A DNA stretch of 64,000 nucleotides, from the NCBI RefSeq assembly GCF_013204845.1, contig NZ_JABMKY010000007.1:124001-188000 (forward strand), read 5' to 3'. The notes under the pieces were generated by a model, which saw only the letters and a program-made list of their open reading frames with translations, did not search any database and had not been told where the DNA came from. Positions within the stretch are counted from its first letter, which is position 1, and each line of letters begins with the position of its first letter. The translations under genes and the position numbers were made by a program. Shown piece by piece: positions 1 through 7,317 of the stretch. This DNA comes from Paenibacillus qinlingensis. Lineage in GTDB: Bacteria > Bacillota > Bacilli > Paenibacillales > NBRC-103111.

Positions 1-1212
1 TTGGTGAATTTTTATACGCCGAAGCGGAGAAAACGATTTTCTTTCGAGGTTTTGAAAATCATTCAAGTACATGCATTCAGCTTACTGATGCTACTTAGTG
101 TGCTTTTTATCCTCAAGGAAGTCGACGTTTCACGTTCGTATCTATTACTTTTCCTAGTTAATAACATTCTTCTCATAAGTTCCTATCGCTATTTCATCAA
201 GATCTCACTCAAACGCGCCCGTCAAAAAGGCTACAACAAACAATTCATCCTCATCCTCGGTGCAGGCTCACTGGGCCGCAAGTTTTATACGAAGCTGAAA
301 CAGCATCCAGAGCTTGGCTACGAAGTTGTAGGCTTCCTCGATGATTACCAAGAGAAGCACGAGGTTACTTATCAAAGTTATAAGCCGATCATTGGGAAAA
401 TTGATGAGTTGGAGTCGATTCTGAATGATCGCATCGTGGATGAGGTCATTATTGCGCTTCCTTTGGACGCCCATCAGAAGTTCGGCAGTATTATTAATGT
501 TTGTGAGAAAATTGGCGTCAAAACGCTGATTATCCCTGATTTTTATGATTTCCTGCCATCGCGGCCATATTTTGATAATTTTGCGGATATGCCTCTGATT
601 AATGTGCGTGATATTCCTTTGGATGAATTCCGTAATAGATTGTTCAAGCGTGCATTTGATATCATTTTTGCAACAGCAGCAATCCTAGTAACATCTCCTG
701 TTATGCTTGCGGCGGCAATAGCGATCAAACTCACCTCCGAAGGACCTATCATTTTCAAGCAAGAGAGAGTTGGTCTGAACCGCAGACGCTTCATGATGTA
801 CAAGTTTCGCAGTATGAAGAACCTTGGAGACAAGGTTTCAAATACGGAGTGGACGGTGGAGAATGATCCGCGGCGAACGAAGGTCGGTACATTTTTACGT
901 AAAACGAGTCTCGATGAGCTTCCTCAGTTTTTCAATGTACTTTTTGGGCATATGAGTGTGGTTGGGCCAAGGCCGGAACGTCCTTATTTCGTGGAACAAT
1001 TTAAAGAAGAAGTGCCGAAGTATATGGTGAAGCATCATATTAGACCTGGAATTACGGGATGGGCGCAGAGCAACGGCCTGCGTGGCGATACATCGATTGA
1101 GGAACGGATTAAGCATGATATTTTTTACATCGAAAATTGGACTTTTTTATTTGATATTAAAATTATTTGGAGAACTGTCGTTAAGGGTTTCATCAATAAG
1201 AATGCCTATTAA
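1..1212 (+). CDS. Polyprenyl-phosphate sugar phosphotransferase (exopolysaccharide initiation), 5' truncated
   Basis: Membrane enzyme that transfers a sugar-1-phosphate from a UDP-sugar to undecaprenyl phosphate, the first step of exopolysaccharide repeat-unit assembly. The visible 403 residues contain two hydrophobic N-terminal segments (about 25-60), a Rossmann-like CoA_binding_3 region with LGAGSLGRKF (about 86-95), and a C-terminal bacterial sugar transferase domain (about 213-400) with its membrane entry segment, the KQERVGLNRRRFMMYKFRSM stretch, DELPQFFNV and VGPRPERP. Family members are usually 450-480 residues with four or five N-terminal membrane segments, so the first 60-80 residues probably lie before base 1 and the TTG at base 1 is unlikely to be the true start. 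The sugar specificity cannot be read from the sequence. Confidence 0.9.
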   Translation: MVNFYTPKRRKRFSFEVLKIIQVHAFSLLMLLSVLFILKEVDVSRSYLLLFLVNNILLISSYRYFIKISLKRARQKGYNKQFILILGAGSLGRKFYTKLKQHPELGYEVVGFLDDYQEKHEVTYQSYKPIIGKIDELESILNDRIVDEVIIALPLDAHQKFGSIINVCEKIGVKTLIIPDFYDFLPSRPYFDNFADMPLINVRDIPLDEFRNRLFKRAFDIIFATAAILVTSPVMLAAAIAIKLTSEGPIIFKQERVGLNRRRFMMYKFRSMKNLGDKVSNTEWTVENDPRRTKVGTFLRKTSLDELPQFFNVLFGHMSVVGPRPERPYFVEQFKEEVPKYMVKHHIRPGITGWAQSNGLRGDTSIEERIKHDIFYIENWTFLFDIKIIWRTVVKGFINKNAY

Positions 1213-1299
1213 CTAAAAAAATATTGAAAACGACCGCATGATTCGCCAACATTTTCCCCATACTATTGCATATACTGTGTATGCGGGGAGGTTGTGGGT

Positions 1300-1425
1300 A
1301 TGATTGATCATGAAGACGCTTATCAGGATGAGCATGTGTCGATCGGCAAAGGTTTGATTGTCGGCGTGGTCTTCGGTTCCCTGATTTGGGCAGGTATCAT
1401 TGCAGGTATCGTATATATATGGTAA
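1300..1425 (+). CDS. Small membrane protein, 41 aa
   Basis: Unrecognised short protein. It starts at ATG 1300 after a GGGGAGG ribosome site at 1284-1290. A charged N-terminus (MIDHEDAYQDEHVSIGKG) is followed by one hydrophobic helix that fills the rest (about residues 19-41, ending VYIW). It is probably a single-pass membrane peptide with the acidic end in the cytoplasm. It lies 87 bases after the sugar transferase and just before a terminator, so it could be the last gene of the exopolysaccharide unit or have its own promoter. The good ribosome site and clean membrane profile support coding; the function is unknown. Confidence 0.6.
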   Translation: MIDHEDAYQDEHVSIGKGLIVGVVFGSLIWAGIIAGIVYIW

Positions 1426-1443
1426 ATGCATCTCATACAAGGA

Positions 1444-1482
1444 AAAGGCTGCTGGGGCTGTGAAGCCCTTGGCGGCCTTTTT
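1444..1482 (+). terminator. Rho-independent terminator
   Basis: AAAGGCTGC and GCGGCCTTTTT form the outer stem, and GGGCT/AGCCC forms an inner stem. The T-run follows directly. It closes the unit of the small membrane protein. Confidence 0.8.
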
Positions 1483-1594
1483 ACGCTTGCATGGAGTCTA
1501 AACGATATAAGGGATAGGTCATCTGCATATAAACAGTTGTCGGAGGCTTTCTACGATTCTCTTGCATATGTTAGCTATAGAGGTGAGAGGACGT

Positions 1595-2140
1595 ATGAAG
1601 ATGACGCCAACAGCATTAGCTGGGCTTGTAATTATTGAACCTGAGGTCCATGCAGACCATCGGGGATTTTTTATGGAAAGTTATCATGCGGCAAAGCTAG
1701 CAGTGCAAGGGATTAAGATAGATTTCGTTCAAGATAATCATTCACTTTCAGAAGAGATAGGCGTGCTGCGCGGACTACATTATCAATTGAACCCACAAGC
1801 GCAAACGAAGTTAGTACGAGTAGTTGCGGGCTCGATTTACGATGTGGCTGTAGATATTCGTCCAAAATCACTTACATTTGGCCAATGGGTAGGTGTTACC
1901 CTTAGCGCCGACAATAAGCGTCAGTTGCTCATTCCGCAGGGCTTCGCACACGGCTTCTGTACATTAGAACCGAAGACGCAGGTGCTGTACAAGGTGGATG
2001 CTTATTATTCACCGCAGCATGACCGCGGAATTCTGTGGAATGATCCGGCAATAGGAATAGTTTGGCCGACGACGTCACCTATTTTATCGGCGAAGGATGA
2101 GAAGCACCCTGTATTGAAGGATGCAGAGATTAATTTGTAG
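1595..2140 (+). CDS. rfbC: dTDP-4-dehydrorhamnose 3,5-epimerase
   Basis: Cupin-fold epimerase that converts dTDP-4-dehydro-6-deoxyglucose to dTDP-4-dehydrorhamnose in dTDP-L-rhamnose synthesis. The 181 residues match the usual length (about 183). Visible family motifs: HADHRGFFMES near the N-terminus, VLRGLHYQ with the catalytic His, TKLVRVVAGSIYDVAVDIR, PQGFAHGFCTLE, and the YKVDAYYSP segment with the catalytic Tyr. I chose ATG 1595 because AGGTGAGAGG (1581-1590) lies just before it; an in-frame TTG at 1562 and ATG at 1568 have no ribosome site. No other rhamnose genes (rfbA, B, D) are next to it, so it stands alone here, near a sugar transferase that may use rhamnose-containing units. Confidence 0.95.
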   Translation: MKMTPTALAGLVIIEPEVHADHRGFFMESYHAAKLAVQGIKIDFVQDNHSLSEEIGVLRGLHYQLNPQAQTKLVRVVAGSIYDVAVDIRPKSLTFGQWVGVTLSADNKRQLLIPQGFAHGFCTLEPKTQVLYKVDAYYSPQHDRGILWNDPAIGIVWPTTSPILSAKDEKHPVLKDAEINL

Positions 2141-2225
2141 GATATTTAAAGAATTTATATCTATTCTAGTAGGTGCCTAAGTTATAATGAGAATAGGATG
2201 CTTATTATGACAAAGAGTAGTTGTC

Positions 2226-2315
2226 GTGAATGAGATGACAAATCGTCAGTATTTAATTGAGATTATGAACAGACTGAATGAAATCGGCGTGGATGCTTTT
2301 AAAAAAGTCAAATAA
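2226..2315 (+). CDS. Possible small ORF, 29 aa
   Basis: GTG 2226 opens a 29-codon frame (ATG alternative at 2235) whose peptide, with MTNRQYLIEIMNRLNEIGVD, looks like an amphipathic helix. The stop codon overlaps the left arm of a terminator hairpin. The composition resembles real small Firmicutes proteins, but no clear Shine-Dalgarno site precedes it, so the call is tentative. Confidence 0.35.
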   Translation: MNEMTNRQYLIEIMNRLNEIGVDAFKKVK

Positions 2316-2352
2316 GAGCAGAATTAGAGATTATTCTAATGCTGCTCTTTTC
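2315..2352 (+). terminator. Rho-independent terminator
   Basis: AGAGCAG-a-ATTAGA pairs with TCTAAT-g-CTGCTCT across a six-base loop, and TTTT follows. It separates the rfbC region from the lipoprotein gene. Confidence 0.75.
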
Positions 2353-2472
2353 ATTTCAAAATCACTCCAGTTACACTTTTTAGCCAAGCTGGTAGCTTGG
2401 CTGCATAATCGAACAAGTCCCCTCATATGCATGTACTATGTTGATGTTAATCATGAGTGAGGGGATGATCGA

Positions 2473-3654
2473 ATGCGCCGGGTCACATGGGTTGTAGCAG
2501 TGGTAATGTGCGTAGCATTGGTTCTCGCAGGATGCGGGATGGGTAAAAAGGATGCAGGATCTATCGTAAAGGACTTGGATCATGTGATGGGCAAGTCGAG
2601 CAGCTATCAAGCATCAGGGAGCATGATTCTAAACACGGGGCAACAGCCGCAGGAGTATCAGGTTGAAGTTGCGTTCTCGCCGGAGCATTTCTACCGGATT
2701 TCCCTGACAAATGCCACGAAGGATGTTACTCAAATCGTTTTGCGTAATGAAGAAGGCGTGTTCGTCTTGACGCCGCATTTGAAGAAGAGCTTCCGCTTCC
2801 AAAGCGATTGGCCAGAGAATCAAGGTCAAGTGTACCTATTCCAATCTTTAGCGAAAAGCATCATTGCGGATAATGACCGTCAATTTACAACGGACAAGGA
2901 TGCTTACGTCTTCGATGTTGCCGCGAACTATCAGAATGAGCAACTTTCTCGTCAGAAAATCTGGCTGAATAAGAAAACTCTCGCACCCGCACAAGTGCAA
3001 GTGTCAGATGCGAATCAAAATGTGTTGGTACAAGTGAATTTCACGAATTTTGAATTCGATACGAAGTTCGATAAGGACTATTTCCAAATGGAGCGCAACA
3101 TGACTAGCTGGAATTTGCAACAAACGATGCCTACGTCAGCTGACGTTGCGGTCACAGATGCGGATCATCCGGCTGCTACAGGGGGTAAATCGGTAACGGA
3201 CAAAAATCTGTCTGCGACAGGTGGTCAATCCGATCAATCCAAGGCTACGGGGACTACAACGAAACCTGATGCGACGAAAACTGCACCAGCAACTGCCAAA
3301 GCACAAAGTATTGGTATTGTTGAGCCGTACTACTTGCCTAAGGATGTTGTGAAGCAAGACATCAGTGATATGAAGCTTGGTGAGGATGCTGCTGTACTTT
3401 TACGATATAAAGGGAAATACAGCTTCAATCTCATCGAGGTTAGACCTCAAGCCAAATCGGTTTCATTGCCGCCAGGGGACATTGTTGACCTCGGATTTAC
3501 GGTAGGTGTGATCACTGGGAATGGCTCGAAGGATGAGCCTAGAACACTGACTTGGACAAATGATGGCGTTGAGTTCCGGATGTTTACGGGCGATATGCCA
3601 GTAAATGAAATGATTCAAGTTGCGATGGCGACGGATGGACAGTCCGGGAAATAA
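2473..3654 (+). CDS. LolA-like sporulation lipoprotein (YdcC family)
   Basis: Probable membrane-anchored lipoprotein. A signal peptide ends in the lipobox VLAGC (Cys at about residue 20). Residues 30-210 resemble the LolA/LolB-like fold (MGKSSSYQASGSMIL, QEYQVEVAFSPEHFYRI, LRNEEGVFVLTPHLKKSFR). A Ser/Thr/Ala/Lys-rich linker (about 220-275) leads to a C-terminal DUF4367-like domain. In Bacillus subtilis the related ydcC lies just upstream of alr, as here, with one extra gene between. YdcC-type proteins are linked to sporulation, but the exact role is not established by this sequence. The start ATG 2473 follows GAGTGAGGGG. At 393 residues it is longer than B. subtilis YdcC because of the linker and C-terminal domain. 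Confidence 0.8.
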   Translation: MRRVTWVVAVVMCVALVLAGCGMGKKDAGSIVKDLDHVMGKSSSYQASGSMILNTGQQPQEYQVEVAFSPEHFYRISLTNATKDVTQIVLRNEEGVFVLTPHLKKSFRFQSDWPENQGQVYLFQSLAKSIIADNDRQFTTDKDAYVFDVAANYQNEQLSRQKIWLNKKTLAPAQVQVSDANQNVLVQVNFTNFEFDTKFDKDYFQMERNMTSWNLQQTMPTSADVAVTDADHPAATGGKSVTDKNLSATGGQSDQSKATGTTTKPDATKTAPATAKAQSIGIVEPYYLPKDVVKQDISDMKLGEDAAVLLRYKGKYSFNLIEVRPQAKSVSLPPGDIVDLGFTVGVITGNGSKDEPRTLTWTNDGVEFRMFTGDMPVNEMIQVAMATDGQSGK

Positions 3655-3692
3655 TCTTGATTTTACGTAAAATTTATTTCAATAAGAGAAGG

Positions 3693-3722
3693 CTCTGCAT
3701 CCTATGGTGCAGGGTTTTTTCT
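3693..3722 (+). terminator. Rho-independent terminator
   Basis: CTGCATCC-TAT-GGTGCAG hairpin followed by GGTTTTTTC, 40 bases after the lipoprotein stop codon. Confidence 0.75.
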
Positions 3723-3794
3723 TATGTATAACATGAGAATTCGGAAGAAAATTTACAAGAAGATTTAACCAACTCCCACGAACGGTCGTTTTTT

Positions 3795-3803
3795 TGGTAT
3801 AAT
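3795..3803 (+). promoter_or_regulatory. Extended -10 promoter
   Basis: TGGTATAAT, an extended -10 element (TGnTATAAT), lies 38 bases before the start of the SEC-C gene. No TTGACA-like -35 is visible at 16-18 bases, as expected for this promoter class. Confidence 0.55.
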
Positions 3804-3840
3804 GCAACTTTGGAGCGAATAGATAATTGGAGTGTTTAAG

Positions 3841-5166
3841 ATGAATACAATTGATAATTTAACTTTTGAAGAGCAGCAGCTGTTCTGGGAAAATGAGACG
3901 AAAGCTTTCGCGACGTTTTTGTACGATGAGGGAAAGTTGAAGGAAGCCACGGCTAAGAAACATGTGGATCGTATGGACTTTGTAATGACCGAATACTTCG
4001 TGCGTTATGGCATCAGCTATGAGGATGTTCAAGGTGATACAATTGTCGATTTCGTGGGCCGATTCTTAATCAGCCATGTGCTTAGCACAGAAGAAGCTGA
4101 TATCGGTGCTTATTTGACTTCTTTCAAAAAGTGGATTCAATTCCTTCAAGTGACATCTAGAATTTCAAAAGAACAGTCCACTTCATTGAATGAAGTATGT
4201 AAGCATAAATCTTATTTTGAAGAGAGATACGCGCGGTACATGGAAGCGGATAATGACTACGCGCTAGAACGTTGGCTGAACTCGAATGATATTGAAGCCT
4301 ATATGGAAGAACATAAACCGGCTTCCAAGCGGAAGCTGAAACCGCTCGTGGTCGACCAAAAGCTGCTTCAACTTTGGATGGATGAGCGGACACCAGTACC
4401 ACCAATTGTTCATGAGTTCAGAGCTTTTCTCGAGGCTGTACAGACTGGAAAGAACGTCAAATTATCTGCTGCGCGCAAGCATTTGCCACGGAAGTTTTGG
4501 AGCGAGTTCGATGAACAGCAGAATCTGCAGCTTTTCCGTAAACCGACCTTGAATCAAGACCAAGAGCCGGTGTACCAATTCTTTTTCTATGTAGCGCTAG
4601 TGCTAGGAATAACAGAAGAGGAAGCGCAACTTACGGTAAATGCAAAACAATTATCCTTTTACTTGGCGCTTACAGAGCAGGAACAAGCCGTTATACTCTT
4701 GGATGCGCTCTGGAATCGAGTAAACTGGGGGATTCTCGAGGAAGTAAATGAGGGTGGTCGCCCAGAAGATATTCAAGCTTGGAGAAGAGCCATCGCAAGT
4801 GTGTTAGCAAGCTGGACTGTTGGTCAAGAGAATAAAGTGGAAATAGAATGGAAAAAGCATCGACAATCCGGAATCTTGCTGGATACAAGTGCTGATGTGT
4901 TTTTACATGCCGTGGCTACGATATTAATTCGTTTTGGTGTGATACAGGCACAATTCTTACCAGATTCAGAGATGAAATATGGATTTGAGAGAAAACCTGT
5001 CACCATGACGGTACTTGAGCCTGGAAATCGCGTATTCCGTTATTTCGTCAACGAGGCTGCCTATGTGCTTAATCATACACCTATCATTGCTTCCGAAGCG
5101 AAAATCGGACGTAACGATCCATGCCCATGCGGCAGCGGTAAGAAATACAAAAAATGTTGTTTGTAA
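3841..5166 (+). CDS. SEC-C zinc-binding motif protein, 441 aa
   Basis: Function not recognised. The body (residues 1-415) is a mostly helical, Glu/Lys/Gln-rich soluble protein without membrane segments. The last 20 residues are a classic SEC-C motif, [19 protein letters not shown], with the CxCx8CC zinc ligands used by SecA and many other proteins to bind zinc and ribosomes or partners. ATG 3841 is chosen over the in-frame GTG 3832 because GGAG at 3829-3832 is correctly spaced for it. It lies 23 bases before alr and is probably co-transcribed with it, although no functional link with alanine racemization is known. Confidence 0.75.
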   Translation: MNTIDNLTFEEQQLFWENETKAFATFLYDEGKLKEATAKKHVDRMDFVMTEYFVRYGISYEDVQGDTIVDFVGRFLISHVLSTEEADIGAYLTSFKKWIQFLQVTSRISKEQSTSLNEVCKHKSYFEERYARYMEADNDYALERWLNSNDIEAYMEEHKPASKRKLKPLVVDQKLLQLWMDERTPVPPIVHEFRAFLEAVQTGKNVKLSAARKHLPRKFWSEFDEQQNLQLFRKPTLNQDQEPVYQFFFYVALVLGITEEEAQLTVNAKQLSFYLALTEQEQAVILLDALWNRVNWGILEEVNEGGRPEDIQAWRRAIASVLASWTVGQENKVEIEWKKHRQSGILLDTSADVFLHAVATILIRFGVIQAQFLPDSEMKYGFERKPVTMTVLEPGNRVFRYFVNEAAYVLNHTPIIASEAKIGRNDPCPCGSGKKYKKCCL

Positions 5167-5189
5167 CAGGATAGAAGAGGTGAACGCTA

Positions 5190-6380
5190 GTGGATGCTTT
5201 TTATCGGCCCACGTGGGTGGAAATATCGTTAGATGCACTGCGAAGCAACATTGAACAATTTCAGAAAGTACTGCCTGCAGGTATGAAGCAGATGGCAGTC
5301 GTTAAAGCGGATGCTTACGGACACGGGGCTGTAGAAGTATCCAAAGAGGTTCTCGCCGCGGGTGTGGATTATTTGGGTGTGGCGTTCTTTGATGAAGCGT
5401 TGGAGCTCCGAAATGCAGGGATTACTGCGCCCATTCTAGTACTCGGGTACACGCCGCCAGAAGGGATTAACCGCGCACGGGATTTGGATGTGACGATTGC
5501 GGTATACAGCCGTGATGTACTGGAGGCATTGCGAGAGCAAAGTCGTAAACAAGAGAACGCATCGCAGAAGAAATTAAAAATTCATATCAAATTGGATACT
5601 GGCATGGGTCGACTCGGCTTGCACACAGAAGCAGATGCGATTCCTTTTATAGAAGAAGCCTTACTACTACCCAATGTGGATGTAGAAGGACTGTTTACAC
5701 ATTATGCGAATGCTGATGAAGTCGATAAGAGCTATACGCTAGAGCAATATGGCCGGTTCGAGCGGATTGTGAGTTATTTTACGGATAAAGGGGAAACGTT
5801 CCCTTATATTCACGCGGGAAATAGTGCGGCAGCCATTGACTTGCCAGGCTTGACCTATTCGATGGTGCGTCTCGGGATTTCCATGTATGGTCTGTATCCC
5901 TCTGCGGATGTGGACCAAACGATAATTGAGCTAAAGCCGGTCCTGAGTCTCAAAACTGGGATTGTGCATCTCAAAACGCTGCCTGAGGGTTCTGGTGTTA
6001 GCTACGGAACGATTTACCACACCAAAGGTGATGAGCAAATCGGAACCTTGCCGATCGGCTACGCGGATGGATACTCCCGTATGCTTTCGGGTAAAGCGGA
6101 GGTGCTGGTTCGTGGCAAAAGAGTACCAATCGTCGGCAGAATCTGCATGGATCAATGTATGATCAATGTAACTGATGTGCCTAATGTAGCTGCGTTAGAT
6201 GAGGTTGTCCTCATCGGAGAGCAAGGCGAAGAACGAATTACCGCGGAAGACGTGGCTGATCAACTAGGGACGATCAACTATGAAATCATCTGTATGATTT
6301 CACACCGTGTTGCGCGTGTGTATGTGCGTAATGGGGAGCGGGTTGAGGCTTTAAATCCTCTCATGCGTCATCGTTACTAG
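5190..6380 (+). CDS. alr: Alanine racemase
   Basis: PLP-dependent enzyme converting L-alanine to D-alanine for peptidoglycan. The 396 residues have the TIM-barrel N-terminal half with the PLP lysine in VVKADAYGHGA (about residues 37-47), LGYTPPEG, the IKLDTGMGRLG motif, HAGNSAAA, SMVRLGISMYGLYP, and the C-terminal beta domain with the catalytic Tyr region SYGTIYHT, LPIGYADGYSR and VGRICMDQCM. The start is GTG 5190 after AGAAGAGGTG. The order lipoprotein / alr / ndoAI / ndoA matches B. subtilis, so this is the chromosomal alr of the ancestral block. Confidence 0.97.
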   Translation: MDAFYRPTWVEISLDALRSNIEQFQKVLPAGMKQMAVVKADAYGHGAVEVSKEVLAAGVDYLGVAFFDEALELRNAGITAPILVLGYTPPEGINRARDLDVTIAVYSRDVLEALREQSRKQENASQKKLKIHIKLDTGMGRLGLHTEADAIPFIEEALLLPNVDVEGLFTHYANADEVDKSYTLEQYGRFERIVSYFTDKGETFPYIHAGNSAAAIDLPGLTYSMVRLGISMYGLYPSADVDQTIIELKPVLSLKTGIVHLKTLPEGSGVSYGTIYHTKGDEQIGTLPIGYADGYSRMLSGKAEVLVRGKRVPIVGRICMDQCMINVTDVPNVAALDEVVLIGEQGEERITAEDVADQLGTINYEIICMISHRVARVYVRNGERVEALNPLMRHRY

Positions 6381-6529
6381 AGGCGTAGAAAAATACTTCA
6401 TGAATTTACCATTTAAATTATGTTGGTATTGGAGAGGATTTTCAGAATAGGGTATAGAATACTATGTATTAACAATCTTATATCTTATGGTGTAACATAA
6501 TTGATATACCGGAGGCATATATTCTATTG

Positions 6530-6535
6530 TATAAT
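6530..6535 (+). promoter_or_regulatory. Probable -10 box of the ndoAI-ndoA promoter
   Basis: A perfect TATAAT 63 bases before the antitoxin start, in the 217-base gap after alr. No convincing -35 is found at 16-18 bases; TTGATA at 6501 is too far (23 bases). The long AT-rich gap suggests the toxin-antitoxin pair has its own promoter. Confidence 0.4.
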
Positions 6536-6597
6536 TTGGTTTTTGGAATGACATACTGGTAATATTGTCTTTGTATCGTTTCTGGGGGTGCGAGAGT

Positions 6598-6879
6598 GTG
6601 AGCAATGCGCATAATACGAAAAGGATCATGATTAGCTTGCCTGACAATCTGTTGCAAGAAGTGGACGGAATTGTTGAGAAGGAAAACTCCAATCGGAGTG
6701 AATTCATTCGTCAGGCAATGAAGCTGTATTTAATTGAACGCAAAAAGCGCAGTCTACGCGAATCCATGCAGCGTGGGTATATGGAAATGGCGAAAATAAA
6801 TCTCAGCATGGCATCTGAAGCTTTTCAAGCGGAGGAAGAAGCGGACGGAACGCTTGATCGCTTAGTAAGCGGGGTGTAA
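6598..6879 (+). CDS. ndoAI: Antitoxin EndoAI (MazE-type, ribbon-helix-helix)
   Basis: Antitoxin that binds and inhibits the NdoA endoribonuclease and probably represses its own promoter. Starting at GTG 6598 it has 93 residues, the same length as B. subtilis NdoAI. It shows the ribbon-helix-helix core RIMISLPDNLLQEVD and NRSEFIRQAMKLYL at the N-terminus and the toxin-binding tail with RGYMEMAKINLSMASEA and LVSG, close to the B. subtilis protein. GGGGG at 6584-6588 serves as ribosome site. The toxin start lies three bases after the stop codon, so the two genes are translationally coupled. Confidence 0.93.
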   Translation: MSNAHNTKRIMISLPDNLLQEVDGIVEKENSNRSEFIRQAMKLYLIERKKRSLRESMQRGYMEMAKINLSMASEAFQAEEEADGTLDRLVSGV

Positions 6880-6882
6880 GAC

Positions 6883-7233
6883 GTGATTGTGAAACGTGGC
6901 GATGTATTTTTCGCAGATCTTTCGCCGGTCGTAGGATCGGAGCAGGGAGGAGTCCGTCCTGTTCTAGTGATCCAAAATGATATCGGCAACCGCTTTAGCC
7001 CCACTGTGATTGTTGCAGCGATTACAGCTCAAATCCAAAAGGCAAAGCTTCCCACGCATGTGGAAATCGACGCGGAAACGCACGGTTTCGATCGAGATTC
7101 GGTCATTCTGCTTGAGCAAATCAGAACAATCGACAAGCAAAGATTGACGGACAAAATTACGCATTTGGATGAAGAAACTATGCGAAAGGTTGACGACGCT
7201 TTGCAAATTAGTGTGGGACTGATAGAATTTTGA
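6883..7233 (+). CDS. ndoA: Endoribonuclease toxin EndoA (MazF family)
   Basis: Sequence-specific mRNA interferase; the B. subtilis homologue cleaves at UACAU. The 116 residues equal the B. subtilis length. Family motifs: [30 protein letters not shown] in the N-terminal SH3-like barrel with the catalytic Arg of the GGVRP turn, [10 protein letters not shown] with the conserved Thr, and [17 protein letters not shown]. The start is GTG 6883. It is the toxin half of the ndoAI-ndoA pair and ends just before a terminator. In this phylum the pair sits in a housekeeping block and not on a mobile element, consistent with its neighbours. Confidence 0.95.
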   Translation: MIVKRGDVFFADLSPVVGSEQGGVRPVLVIQNDIGNRFSPTVIVAAITAQIQKAKLPTHVEIDAETHGFDRDSVILLEQIRTIDKQRLTDKITHLDEETMRKVDDALQISVGLIEF

Positions 7234-7249
7234 ATAAGGTCTGGAACGG

Positions 7250-7276
7250 ACGAGGGAGATTGTACCCTCGTTTTTT
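7250..7276 (+). terminator. Rho-independent terminator
   Basis: ACGAGGG and CCCTCGT form a 7-bp stem around an 8-base loop, followed by TTTTT. It closes the toxin-antitoxin operon. Confidence 0.9.
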
Positions 7277-7317
7277 GGTTTGTACATACATATACATACG
7301 ATCAATAGAAGAGAGGT